Notes under the pieces: generated by a model
Seen by the model: only the letters and a program-made list of their open reading frames with translations
What the model was told of the DNA's origin: nothing
The model's database searches: none
DNA from: Pipra filicauda
Taxonomy: Eukaryota > Chordata > Aves > Passeriformes > Pipridae
Assembly: GCF_003945595.2 (NCBI RefSeq)
Contig: NW_024104345.1
Location: forward strand, 558,001 to 622,000
Reading direction: 5' to 3'
DNA: 64,000 nt
Shown here: piece by piece, positions 39,961 to 52,969 of the stretch
Layout of the letters: each line of letters begins with the position of its first letter
Position numbering within the stretch: position 1 is the stretch's first letter
Program-made: the position numbers and the translations under genes

Positions 39961-42900
39961 ATCATTTAAGAGTGCAATTTTCACTTGGGAAAAAACATGG
40001 GTCTCTTGTTTCTAGCATTCTCTAGTGTTCACTAAGCTAAGTTTCCTCTCATGTACTGTCTACTAGCTTCCAGAAGGCAGACAATGACGGTACCATATGT
40101 CAGTTTGTAATGTTCCCAGGTGGTAGGTAAGTGATTTCCAAACACAGGAACAGATTGGTGATGTTTTAGACTCCTTGCTCTCTAAAGAAAACCACTTCCA
40201 ATAGAGCTCACTGTTGTAAAAGCAAGATAATTTCTTCAAATATTCTTAAAAAGCTGGTTCTCAAAATGCTAGAATTAGGACACCTGCAAGCATTTCGGAT
40301 AAATCAGAATAAAGAAATAAATCCTCAGTAGGAGAATGTGTTGTGGAACATCATAGATCTCTTCCCTTTCTAACTTCTGTTATATTGTCATTCACGGTTT
40401 TTAAAATTTATGTTTCTGACAAATAGGAACCCTCTGGAACCTATTAGAGAGATGTAAGCAGCCTCTTAAAATGAGAGTGTTGTTTGCTAATGGTACACCA
40501 GTACCTTTGAAAGTTTGCAAGGATTACCTGTCCAATCTGCACAGCAAATTTTGTCATTAGATGAGAAATACATTTGCTGCTGGCCTTAGGGTGCCAAACC
40601 TACTATTTATTTCTCTTTAATGCATTTCCTACAAATTTGTGTACTATTTCAAATTGCTTGTTAAGGAAAAGATTATTATGGCACAAGTTTGTCTTCAAAT
40701 TCTGTCTTTTTGAGGAAGAAAGAGTAAAATAGAAATGTGCCGATTTTGATGGGAAAATATTAGGAGTTTTTTAGATTCAGGATATAGACTTCTGCAAAAG
40801 GGTCAATGAGAAGAAGAAAAATCCCACAGCAACTAACAGCCACTAACCAAGACACTCATTTGGGTTAAAAACAGGTCTGGTTAAAACATCAGTATGTTGA
40901 ATATGGAGCAAGGGCTCAAGCAAGTGCTGTCACATCTGATGAGTACCTTACACTGACATTCTTGGCTTTTCCAAGATGAATATCTCTCAGCCTCTCTGGA
41001 TTCAGTTACTGTGCTTTACGTAAGAACTCCACCTCTCTTGGCACCAGAGAAATGAGTTCTTGTGATGGATGGTTAGATTTCTCTCCTGTCTGGAATATGG
41101 GAGACTCAAGTTGCTCCTTAACTCAGGATTGGTAGGACAGTGGAACTCTGTGTCTCACACGTAAGGTTTTCCTTAGTTTAATAATCTGTATTCAGCATGT
41201 CTGTCATTATTCCTGAGAAAATATTCTTTTTAGAAAGAACTGTCAAAGACTGACTGAAAACTCAGAATTTTTCATGCATTTTGGTTTTCTGACCAGCTGT
41301 ACAAAAGCATTCATTAAAGGGTCTAAATTACCTCTTCTTTTGTAAGGGCAAGAGATTTTAGTTACACAGTACTTTCAAGAATATGAAAAATGCTCCAGTT
41401 TGTAGGAGAACAAGACTGAGCATTGTCCTTATAGTTACTGTTGCATCTAGATAGAAATGCTTTGCTCCTCAAAAAAGTTTCTAAACAATGCAATGAATGT
41501 ACAAAAATATTTTCTGTAATTTACGTGGCATATGCAATATGAAGCATGGCATAGATGTTCAAGCTGTTCAACATGGGGTGATACTCATGACTACAGCACT
41601 CCAGAGTAACTAATGCATTTCACTAAGATTTTTTTAATCTTTTTCTTCAATCTCCTTTAAACAAAATATAAACTCAATACAGTTAGTCACATTTTCAGTC
41701 TATTTTATCATTGGATAACAATTGTTCAGCACATATTCTGCTCCTTTCTCCATAACTTAAATTAATCCTTAAGGGAGATCCAGAGTGAACTTGTATCTTC
41801 AGCAGAATGCCAGTCATGTCTGCAGAATGATACAACAAGGAATTTAAAACAATGATACATAATCCTCTTGGCATTGCTCAGAATTAGCTGCTGACTGTTC
41901 AGATCTTATAATTTTTAGTGCGTACAGTAGTGGAGGTCATTGCATTTTTCATTAGTCTCTTCATGACCATGAGATGAGAGAAGTGTGATTTGGCATCATT
42001 TAATGAGAAAGATGTCTGTTCTGGTTTACAGCTATTAATTCTGACCCGTGATACATTTTTTGAGCTTCAAAGTAATCAGATTTCACTTACTGTGTAGACT
42101 AAGGTAAAACTGGCAACCTATAGGCAGTGCATGGAACACTGAGAAAGAAGGAAAAATCAATTCTTTTTTTTCACTGTTAGTCTGCAGATGGAACATTTAT
42201 TTTTTGAAGCATTTCTGTGTAATAAAATTCTGACATTCTATTTGCTTCTTTATATTTGTTATTTTACTCATAATGCATGTGGGACTTGGTCTGTTTAGAT
42301 AGTTAAAATAGAGAGGTAAATGAAATGAACTTTTTACCAGCCATACTCTGTGATTTGGGCTGAGTTGAAAAATCTGAATCTGGTTTCACATTCAACTCTC
42401 CTGATCAGAATCAAGGACATATGATGGCATTGGAACAGCAAACTCTGTAAATAAAAGACAAGTATGAATATGGAGGAAAAATATCAAATTTAGTTTCAGA
42501 ATTTGGATCTGATAAGGTTAAACTTCCTTCATCTCTTTCAGCTTTCTGTTCAAAAAGGTAGGTATTGATAACTCTGTTGTTAGATTCCCAGAAACTAGGC
42601 AGTTCCTGCTAGCTGCATTCCACTTTTTCATGCTGTGCTTCCCATCATCATTTTCAATAAATCTGCTATACAAACTAACCTTGATATTTAATGTAGGGAT
42701 AAACTTGTCTATTGCTACTGAGATATTGAATTTAAAGCATGGGAAATTGCATATTCTCACTTCAGTGCCTTTTGCCATTGATGGTATCTCTCAGTTTACT
42801 CCTTAAATATTGGTGGTTGCTAAAAGATGGATCAGAACTTGAAGTCACTTCACATTTTTCACCCTTACTTAGGCAACCTTCTCTGGAAATCAAATTGATT

Positions 42901-44466
42901 AAAACAAACAGGAACTTAAGCAGTACTTAATAATTAGGTCTGTTGAAAAAAGGAGTAATGTGTGGTATCAAAGGGCAGTACTGGTTTGTATTTCTCTTAT
43001 CTGATCCTGGCAAAACTTCTCCAAGAGATCACATATCTCTGTTAGTCCCATTCTTGTGTAAAGTCAGTAAAGATGCTATATGTCGGATAAAGCCGTGAAG
43101 ATAAAGATGAAAATAGAACTGTGAAATAAAGCAGTAGACCAGGTGCTAAGGAAATAGTCTGGGTTTACTCCATTTGTAGATAAAGCTGTGATTGACTTTA
43201 ATAATTTCACTTGTACTAGGAATTAATTAGGACCTTAAGGTTTGACCAATACTGAATAATCACTCTAATAATCTAACGTGCAACCTAAATACGTCATGGA
43301 AGAGGCAGTAGTAATTACAAGTTATAAATAAGTTGGTAAACAAACCATGAAGACATAGACCTCTCATTGTGTTTTTATATGAAATCGGTACCTTCTGATC
43401 TTTTTTCCCTTTGATTTCTTATTGAAGAAAAGATAATAATCTCACATTAATATATACCACTTTTCACCTCAAAGGACATCAAAAGTATACACACATTGTA
43501 GCATGTGTCTGTAATGTCTATGAGCTTGTCTCTTACATAAATATGAGGTGTTTTATTTAATAGGAAGTAGCAAGGAGATAGAAGCTTAGAGGACGAAGTG
43601 GGAAAAAAACCCAGATAACCATTTTAAATGTGTTGGGCATTTAAGTCCCTGGAATAGAATTATCCACGTTGGACTGGTTCAGAGAAAGGCACTTCCAAAC
43701 TTTTTATGCCATGCAGCATTCAGCATTTCAGGTTTATCAATGCAAAGTTACCATCTTCATGACAATATGTCTGCACGGTTTGGGCACAAATAACTTACTG
43801 TGACCTCCATGGTACTGGAAGCAATTTCATCAGAGTGATTGGGATTTTCAGTGATCTGCAAAGGCCAAAAGGATCAGTTTTCTTTCATCATCTGGATGAC
43901 AATCACACCCATTGCCATGGTGGTGAGGAACTCTGTAGGTGCTGATTTGGTGAAGTAACTGTTCCCGGCCCTGTGGCTTTGGGCTGGTGCTCCCACTGTC
44001 AAGCACGGTGCTGGCCTGATCCTCCTGAGCTGGTGGAAACCAAAGCCATAGCCCCAGGTCTTCTATAGGAGAGTAAGCTAGAGAATGAAGGAGCAGTAGT
44101 CCCTCCCTAGAGTTGGTTGCTGTGTGGCAGAGGACATAGCATTTAGGAATGTTTTTGTCATTCCTTACCTGCAATAAGCACTACATGGGGCAACCAAAGT
44201 AAAGGTGCATCAGACAGCTCAGAAAGAATGGTCTGAGAGACATGGGTTAATGGACAGAAAAAACTAGCAGTTGTGTTCCTCACAGTCAGAATAGAAGTAA
44301 CAGTGTATAATTACTCCAATAAACACACCAGAATATGGAAACTTTGTCATATGTATTAGGTTTCCTTCCTAATTTTCTTTGTATATTAGAAATAAACAGA
44401 AAGGAGGATGCTGTGTGGAAAGGTTGCCAATGCATAGAGTTAGCAAATAAGTTTAGTAATGGAAAA
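39961..44466. other. Noncoding stretch, nothing recognised
   Basis: No exon or repeat was recognised with confidence. The patch at 43740-44200 is GC-richer and has a minus-strand open frame of 108 codons (43848-44174). A minus-strand GCAG/GTAAGG donor-like site lies near 44165-44175, but no protein family or acceptor could be assigned. Confidence 0.5.
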
Positions 44467-44930
44467 TCATAGGATCATAGAATCATAGATTGGTTTGGGT
44501 TGGGGGGTTGTGTTGGGAAGGGACATTAAAGATCATCTAGTTCCAAACCCCTACCATGGACTGGCACTTCCATTAGATCAGGCTGCTCAGGGCCTAATCC
44601 ACACTGGCATTGAGCATTTTCAGGAATGGGTCATTCACAACTTCTCTGGGCAACTTGTTTAAGTGCCTCACCACTCACAGTAAAGAATTTCTTCCTAATA
44701 TCTAATCTAAACCTGCCCTCTTTCAGTTTAAAGCCATTCCCCCTCGTCCTATCACTACACGTCCTTTTAAAAAGTCCCTCTTCACCTCTCTTATAGGCCT
44801 CTTTAGGTACTGAAAGGATGCAATGAGGTCACCCTGGAGCTTTCTCTTCTTCAGGCTGAACAACCCCAACTCTCTCACTCATTCCTCATAGGAGAGGTGT
44901 TCCATCCCTCTAATGATCTTTGTGGTCCTC
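44467..44930 (-). mobile_element. CR1 LINE, 5'-truncated 3' end (minus orientation)
   Basis: From left to right the plus strand shows the minus-oriented CR1 landmarks. These are the tail (atagaatcatag), tggtttgggttgg, aaagatcatctagttccaa, acttctctgggcaacttgtt, agtaaagaatttcttcctaa, cagtttaaagccattccccc and ttcaggctgaacaaccccaa. It ends near ctctaatgatctttgtggtc. The wording is that of the common avian CR1 type that in the sense strand reads 'ggcactggcacaggttgccca'. The head near 44490-44516 contains an extra G/T-rich stretch (ttggggggttgtgttggg) not usual in the family, probably a slippage expansion. Confidence 0.95.
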
Positions 44931-45464
44931 ATAACATAGTAGAATCTTAGGCAGAAGGAGGAAGGCAGAGACTGAGTATGCTTGGGGAAGAAGGGAAGAA
45001 ACACCTCTCAGGCTGTGCTGAGAGCCTTGCAGGAGTGAAAGGCTCACTGAAAGCAACACTAATGTGCATGGGAACATAGGGAGGGAGTTTACATTTTGAT
45101 GAAATCTGTCCAAACTTTTCTTCCTCCTCTGGACTTCAAAGAAAATGTAATGTGTTACTCCAATGAGTAGTGGGGCTAGAAAGGTAAGCAGTAAATGGCA
45201 TTTTCTATTGTCCCATCAAATAAATTATGTTTTACGTATCCTTTTAATCTTGGCTATGTCCACTGCATTATAGTGGTACGGTATAAACCCTGCCAATGTT
45301 AACCTTGGTTACAAAAAGCAATAATTTTCTCAGATGAGCCATTTCCTTTTGGAACAGCAGTAGCTGGGACAGACTGGCTTCCCCAGGGCCCAGAGGGACT
45401 GTTATCTTTGAACTACTTTTTCCACTTGATAATTTGGCCTGATCCTATGATCACAATAAACAAG

Positions 45465-45532
45465 TTGTTTGGTGGTTTTGGTTGGTTTGGGGGAGGGGGT
45501 TTGTTTGCTTGTTAGTTTGGTTGGGTTTTTTT
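45465..45532 (+). repeat. G/T-rich low-complexity tract
   Basis: Sequence composed mostly of TTTGG and GGTT units with GGGGGAGGGGG in the middle (about 45489-45499), followed by TTTG units and a T-run. It could fold into irregular G-rich structure. Confidence 0.65.
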
Positions 45533-46197
45533 CCATTGCCAGCAAGAATACCTCCCTCTTTTCTATAATATCATCAATGTGGGACCTACTCTGGAATAAC
45601 CAGTTCAGTGGTCCAGCAACCTAGTGGTCCATCATAGTCTTTTGCATACCAAGCATCTTCTTTTGGTAGAACCTCTGCTTTAATCCGCATGTTGAACATA
45701 AGATTGATATTGGACACACTCTGTCTCAAATTGACATAAAAAACCCCTTCACTCTCTTGTCACCTACTTGGACAAGAAGTTCTTGATTTTACCAAGAAAA
45801 AACATTATCAAAAGCAATGGGCCTTCAGCAGTGACAACTTCTGTGATGACTGTCAGGGTAAGGAAAAAAAAAAAGAAAAATTTATTGAATTTTATGTAGT
45901 CAGACTAAGAAATAAGGTGTATTTTGAGTTGGAGTTTGTAAAAAACTGTTTTAAATCTTACCTCTTGATGACAAAATGGCAGATGAGGGAGAACTTAGGA
46001 ATTGTTATACATGAGGATCCAGATCCTAGTCAGGGCAAAAAACTGTGGGGAAATGTTGGCAGAGGGCATCTGTAGAGCTTATTTTTGTGATGTATCCTGA
46101 ATACTTTACTTGTGTGACTTCATTCAGATGCAATAAGCTGCATTGAATTTTGTCTTTGCATAGTTCTATGCCTCTCTGTTTGGTGGTTGTTTGTGCT

Positions 46198-46266
46198 GGG
46201 TTTGTTTGTTTGTTTGTTTTTGGTTGGGTGTTTTTGTTCTGTCTTGCTTGGTTTTGGGTGGGGTAT
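46198..46266 (+). repeat. (GTTT)n microsatellite with G/T-rich flank
   Basis: Five GTTT units at 46200-46219, continuing in degenerate form (tggttgggtgtttttg and similar). The hydrophobic open frames across it (46150-46382) reflect the repeat and are not genes. Confidence 0.85.
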
Positions 46267-47049
46267 TTTGTGCATTACTCATTATTCAAATGTTGGCCCT
46301 TATCATTTGTCTACAGAATGACTTACCCCTGGATCTACTCTTTAAAGCTGTAAAAACCATTCTGAGTACAATAATCAGATAGTCTTCCTACTGGCATTTC
46401 TACTTTTTTTTCTAGCTATGAGTACAGCATTTTTAGAGCAAGAAGTTGTAAAATAGGCCAGTGTCTATCATGGAATTAGATGTCCATCTCCTGCCTGCCT
46501 TGTTATCTCCGATATTTAGGAAATGCTTATTTCTTGGCTTGATTTCTCCAGTGTATCACTTTTCTTTGTCAGAAAGAACCTTGGTTTTTGTCCTCTCTTC
46601 ACAGGTGTTTCCTTTTTCCAGACTAGTTCCTTAGCATTTCCAAAATTTCCCTTGTATTTCTCCCCAGCTGTCACACCATACCAATAAATTCATGTAGTAA
46701 ACATCTCAAAAACAGAATAACCTGAGTGAATGTAAATCAGCACAGAGCAGTTCAAAATCTGTCATAATCCAAATTTATGAAGCCCAGAGGTCTATAGATT
46801 GGAACCTCAATCACAGTCATCTCACAAAGAAATTTGCAGCCAGTTGTGTGTACCAGTACCTACTCTATAATAATTTTCACAAGTAACAAACTCTACTCTT
46901 CAGTTTCAGGAAAATTCAGTGTTCTCTCTTTTTTCTTACCTAGTACCCCCCTTCCCCTCCTTTTCCCTGACAAAACCTGGAAATGCCTTGCCAATAAACC
47001 CTCATTTGAAATTAATATGCAAGACTCAAACAAGTACTTTGTGTGCATA

Positions 47050-47064
47050 TGTGTGTGTGTGTGT
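47050..47064 (+). repeat. Short (TG)n microsatellite
   Basis: Seven and a half uninterrupted TG units, preceded by gtgtgcata. Possibly length-polymorphic. Confidence 0.8.
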
Positions 47065-47789
47065 CTGACAGAGAGACAAAGCTTATGAAGAATGGTATTA
47101 AACCAGCTAATACAGTTGGGACAAACGATTAGGCTCCAGATGATTGTGCCTGGAAACTTGTCCATTTTTCCTAACTGTATAATTTGACCTAGTAAAAGGA
47201 TGTGTCCATCCTACAGACCTTGCTTTATCAGAACTATAACAATACTTTTTTATGCATTGTCATTTCCTCAACTCATTACTTGCTAGCAAAGCAAACTCAT
47301 ACACAGTAATTAATCTGGCACTGCAATCCTGTCAGCTCAGGGTAAATTTGAATGACATGAAGGAGTGCATGTGAGAGACTGAACTCCGAAACATCCAAAT
47401 GATTCACTGAAAACTAAATGAAGATTTAAGAATACACCTGTTCATCAACCCTGAGACAGCAGTGAATAAATGTGTTTCAGTAATGATCCAAAGAAACAAC
47501 AAGACAGTCCTCTATTACTAGGACTGACAGGAATAAGAGCATAGGAAAAAAATGCAGTGAATTGCTTGCTGCCTGTGTTGGATTAACAAGTGAGTTCTCC
47601 AAACAAAGACGGAGAATATAAAGTGAACCGATATTTCTTTCTATGCCCAGTGGGGCAAAACCTACGTGCTTGACTTATGCTGAGCACAATCTATTTATAA
47701 CCATGCTCCTGCAGCCATAGCGGAATTTTTCCTGTAATCAGATGTCCATTGTAGCACCAATGAACCTTCAGTCAGGACCATGACACAGA

Positions 47790-47925
47790 AATAAGCTCAG
47801 TTGTTCAGAGCATGGTGTTAATAACACCAGGGTTGTGGGTTTGATCTCGCTGTGGGCCATTCACTTAAGAGTTGGACTTGATGATCCTTGTGGGTCCCTT
47901 CCAACTCAGAATATTCTGTGATTCA
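47790..47925 (+). mobile_element. tRNA-Ile-derived SINE with CR1-type 3' tail (TguSINE1-like)
   Basis: The left half (47790-47862) resembles tRNA-Ile: an A-box-like aagctcagttgt, an anticodon-arm-like sequence tggtgttaataacacca, and a B-box-like gggtttgatctc. The right half (about 47863-47925) resembles the 3' end of CR1: gagttggacttgatgatcct, tgtgggtcccttccaactca, then atattctgtgattc. This is the structure of the passerine SINE family TguSINE1, transcribed by RNA polymerase III and mobilised by CR1 reverse transcriptase. The A-box end is altered (ttgt for ttgg) and the B box has T for C, so the copy is old and probably silent. It is not a tRNA gene: the acceptor stem has no 3' partner. Confidence 0.88.
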
Positions 47926-50900
47926 TGCCTTTCTATTCTTCAGTAGAGCAACACCTGCAGATGGGTACTTGCAACGTGAATAAATGTGTCAGAATTGTCC
48001 TCTTTATTTTTAGCAAAGTGGATTAAAATTAGGAATTTGAGTTATAGCAACCTCTTTTTATCTGAAATATTTTGTGCAGTTGGAGGTCATTATAGTTGGT
48101 CTCTGATTTTATAAAGGTTTATGTAAATTCAAATTAGGATTATATAATTCTATGCATTGAAATCCACTACTATTGTTTTCATTCTGGAGAGCTGGCAAAT
48201 AATAGCACTGTGTAGGCAATAATTAATTCAGAATTGCTAACACAAGCAATGACTGATACAACTGTCTTCCTTTTGAATATGAAATGCCCCAAAATTATTT
48301 TCCCTAAAAAAAAAATATCTATTCTTCTTATAAAATAACTCATTCCAATTTCTCTATAGTATTACAAATTTTTTGCCCCAGATCTTTTAAAGATAAGACA
48401 AATAGGCAAATAGGCATTCTCAGAAACTTCCAAATCACGGAACCATTTAAATCCCTGCAGATCGTTTCTGAGGGACAGTTTTTAAAACAAGATAAACTAG
48501 GCAGACTGGGAGGGCAGAACTGTGTTTTAACGACCAGCATATAGAAGCTGACAAAGTTAGAATGAGAGAGAGGGAACCGAACTGCTTCTGGCTAGTAAGG
48601 CGAATGGTAACTCACCTGTACTTTTCTGTTAGATAAATGCATAAAGAATGCCTCACTTTATCAGCATGTTGCCACTATTTCCAGTGACATGTACTGTACA
48701 TTTGATTAGGCAGAACCTCACAATGAATCTCTGAGCCTCTAGGCTCCCCTGAGTTGTTTTGCTGTACTACAACCTTTAAAATAAACCCTCACGCATATCA
48801 ACATTTGTAAATTTTTCTCCAAGTTTTGAACAAACTTAGGTCTGTTTTTCAATTATGTCTTGCCTCACATTTTCCATTCAAACAAGAGTAGTGTGCAGAA
48901 AAATATGTGTACTCATTTATATTTTAGTGAACTTGGGCAGCTCTTTAAGTATGAAGAAGCAGAATCCTTCTTTTAGCAGAGACTACTTTGTTGAACAGGA
49001 AATCCCTCCCAGGTCATCCTCTTCAAAGGTCCTAATTACTAAAAAGAGTGGTGGTAAGACCACGAAACTTTGTATGACCTGTGCCTTGTCTATTTACTTT
49101 GGTAGTCAGGGTGTCTGATGAAAATGGGTAAATATTGTTTGCTACGGCATACCTGATGCATGTTTTCTTATGTACCCTCTTTTTTTATTGAATTTCCTAT
49201 ACACAAATTCATGTCTTTAATATTTCACAATCATTTGCTGCTTTACAAAACACTCTTGAAAATAAAATTTGATTTAAAGCAAAATGCAAGAAAAACTAAT
49301 TCTGCAAGAGAAAGCTGTTTGCTTCAAGGCCAGTACCAAACACACAGGGTTTTTTTGCAAGGGCATAACGTCCTTCCAGGCAAAAAAAGTCAGATACCTT
49401 ACAAAACATTTGGGAATTTGCACCTTCTGAAGGAATTATTTGTTACTCTTTCTGTACAACACAGCACTGTTGTTGGTCCCATGACTGACTGTCGCAGTTT
49501 CGTGCTATTTTTAGTATTTCCTTAGACCTTCATTGCTCAGTTCTTTTTAATTTTTTCATATTATGGACAAAAATATCCCCTGACTATTTGTATGTCTGCC
49601 ATAAACTTATTAACCAGGCAAACAGATCTAATTTGTTTCAGGTACACAGATCTAATTTCAAATGAGATGTAGGTTGTTACCTTCTCTGACTTATATTTCT
49701 TTTATTTCTTAAGTCTTCCTTGCCCTTAAGTCACAAAGTTGGCCGATCACAATTGCACTGCAAAGGAAACTGTCCCTAACAGGTTTGGATCTAATGCAAA
49801 AGATCAGTTTTCATTTCATTTCCCCTTGTATTCAGGGGCATTAGTTATTTATAACCAGGTAATTATTTTCAGTCATTCTACTGAACAAGATAGGAAGAAA
49901 GCAACAGGTAAAGAGAAGGTAAAACAACTTTTGAAGCTAATGGAGAATACATTGTTTCGAAAGCAAAATTCTGACTTGTATATAAAACAAAGTTCTTACT
50001 CCTTGAACTCGACAGCAGGGCTTATATTGATGTCAGCTGGACAGTGCCACTGCCAGAGGTCTTGTGATGCCACTGCAAATGTGCAAAGGGATGAGAGATT
50101 CAGCAGATGCAATGGAAGTAGAAAAATACCAGTAGGTCAGTGTTATGTACACAATGACTGTGTCTTTAATTTTTAATTTGTTTTTTTTTCTATAATTTCT
50201 GGTGTTGTTCAGACAGACATTTGACCAAGTTTGTCTCTTTAGACTATATTTTATTTTGCCTGGGTGTATTGTGTTTCCCATATAATCTTTCTCGTCTTGG
50301 CTAGGAGTATAGGAAATAAAAATCAGGAGGATGCAGGAGAATCAGTTCTAGTTTACATAGATGGAGTCAGAGCTGATATTAATACAAGTCATGTGAGAAC
50401 ACAAATATTTCCTGACAGTCAGACAGAGAAACTTTTGTGATTGGAAAAACCTGTAGTGAGTAATGAAAATATATGTATGTGCATATATCTATGTGCATTC
50501 AGCTGACAAAGAAAAACAGGTTCCTTCACTCCTTACTTTGAGAAATGGAGAATTGCAACTCTCCATTAGGTGAAGCATTTCTTGGAGGAGATGAATAAGT
50601 AAGTGCCTGGCAAGCCATTGGTGAAGGTTGAATAGGGCTGAGATGAAGCAGGTGCCACAGTGAATGGCGTTATAAATCAAAAGGCACCAAATAAGTAAAA
50701 CGGCTGGTTGGAAGAAGCTGATTATGGGTTGGCTAAAGTTTGACTTTAGTCTATGATGAGGGTGGAGGGCTAGAGGAAGAACGAGTTTAGAGATTTCCCG
50801 TTAAAGGATGATTAACTCCATGGATTTAGCTGTCTGACACAGGTGCTAAATAATTAAAGCTGTAAGTTGTCTAGGATAAAAATGGTTACATCAAAGCTGA

Positions 50901-52969
50901 AATGTGGTCAGTGTCTCCTAAAATAAATTCAGAAAGAGAAGGGAAAACTTAGACTTTTTAATTCAAACATGTGTTGCATGAGCGCTAAAATTCCATGGGC
51001 AAATTATATGAGTTTTACAAATGCCCTTTGTTTCCTGGTTATGTCTTCATTCTTTCCTTCAGTCATTCCAGCAGTAACTGCAGTGGGAAAAAACTACTCA
51101 TGGTCTTCCTTTAAGAGAAAGCAAATTGAAAAAAGAATAGCACTAAAACAAAATCATTGTTTTCGACTGAATATAACATTACCTTTACTTTTTCCTTAAT
51201 TAATTTTATTTTTGAATGGCAGCTTAGGAAAGATAAATTATATACGGAGGTACTACTCACACAAGTGCAAAATTCAGTGAACTCTAAACAGTGTGAATCT
51301 GTTAAAATTTTGTCTGCTCCATTACATGTACATGACTTGAGTTGAAGCTCAGCATATTTAAAAACTCGGACATAATTGTTGAGTCCTGAGGGAGCAAGGC
51401 TTAATAAGTACTCAAGCTTCTTCCCACTTCGTTATTACTGGATTATTGCTTTCTTATTACACTCTCTTAACTTACATGACTCGACTGTTCACATAGAAAC
51501 TCATTGACTTCAAAATGAGCTACGTTAAGTTGGTTCTACAACTTTTGCCTTAGAGGATAATTTTTAATAATGTAAACCTCATGAAACCACAGACTTGCAT
51601 AGGAAGAGAAAAGAATGAGGCAAGTATTTCCATTTTGTCTTCAAGAGAAAAAGGGGTAAGCAGGGGCATTGTATTGTTTTGTTTCTGTGTCTGCAGTTCT
51701 TAACCAAAAGCTTTAACATGTCTGGAGTCCTTATTCAAGCTGAATGATTGACTTCAAAGTCTCAAAATATGGCCATGGGCCTGTAAAACCATTAGGATAA
51801 TCTTGGTTGATGCTGGACTGTGAATTGCTAGAGGGTTAATTACAAGGTTGAATTAAGCATTCAGAACAGAACCAACCATATAGATTGGAAACCCCCATTT
51901 TCCATGTACAGTAAGGAAGTTACAGGACAGATGGAAGAACTGTAAACTCTTCAACGGTCTAAGAAAAATCTTTTACTTTCGAACTGAAAAGCTTGACACT
52001 AATGCTGAAAAAATAGACTTGGGCACACTGATGGAAGAGGACCCAGACGCTTTGTTGGAACTGAGCTGCAAATCACAACATTTATTTACTGCTGCATGTG
52101 TGCACATTCACACTCAGACACAGTTTGCTATCTATTCTGTGAATTCAAGGCATGGCATGACACTCTTAGGTAGGGATTCCCAAGTGTGTCTTGTGTTGGT
52201 TGTTTCAAGTGAAAGAAACCCTACTGCTATCAGTCCAGGCTCAGCATCTACCAGCCTGACTCCTTATACTTCTGCCACAGGGCTGGGTGAATCACTACTC
52301 CAAATTTCACAGTCTGAATACACTTATTTTCTTTCCAAGGATTGGCCTGTTGCCATCCCAATGCATTGGATACTGTTTATTTCAGAGTGTGACCAATGCT
52401 CAGCCAAACACCTCGAAGTATGACACGTTATGAACAAATTCACCCACCTTTAGAACATTCCTTTTTACTGGAGATAAATAAGAAGCCAAAACATTTGCTA
52501 TCTTTTCCAGGAAAATCCCTACATGACTCTCACAAATATCAGCAATTGTCCTAGATGCACTGAGTAACTTGTAATTGCTCTAAAATCAAGACAAGTGGAT
52601 GGTGTGCTTGCTTTCAGTATTGGATCTTCAGAGGCGATAGAGCTTGCAGATAGACTAAAGATCTGCTTACAGGCATCTGCAAATCTGTCACCCTGCTGCT
52701 GCATCTGGTTGACAGTGGGAGGGTTATTATGAGACCCTGAGGACTGTCCTGACAGTGCATCACCTGAGTCCAGCACTCTCCCCAACATGAAATCAGGGAA
52801 TGGCACTCTGTGAGACTCATTTCTCTGGTCATAATGCAGTGTCTGGCAATTAATGTCAATGTTAATTAATATACATAATTCATACACATTACAAGATAAA
52901 TATCCAAAGAATATAATCAGAACTGATAAAGCAAATGTAGGATTTGATGAAGATTTGTATTGCAGAGCT
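47926..52969. other. Noncoding stretch, no recognised gene
   Basis: Contains two of the longer open frames of the window, 49739-50176 plus (145 codons) and 52019-52423 plus (134 codons), and a minus frame of 122 codons at 52519-52887. None has a recognisable domain, signal peptide or family resemblance. They are treated as chance frames. A short direct repeat of cagatctaattt occurs near 49622 and 49647. Confidence 0.5.

Larger units (their letters stand above)
44931..47789. other. Noncoding stretch with GT-rich simple repeats
   Basis: No exon or transposon was recognised. Three GT-rich simple repeats occur and are listed separately. Confidence 0.55.

Noticed and set aside
46150..46382. Hydrophobic plus-strand frames rich in F, V, L and W
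   Set aside because: Translation of the GTTT microsatellite and its G/T-rich flank.
47790..47862. Functional tRNA-Ile gene
   Set aside because: A and B boxes are mutated, the acceptor stem does not close, and CR1-type sequence follows directly; it is the head of a SINE.
49739..50176. 145-codon plus-strand open frame
   Set aside because: Longest frame outside the CpG island, but no domain, no codon bias visible, and of a length expected by chance in 64 kb.
52019..52423. 134-codon plus-strand open frame
   Set aside because: No recognisable family or motif; no promoter or splice context supports it.
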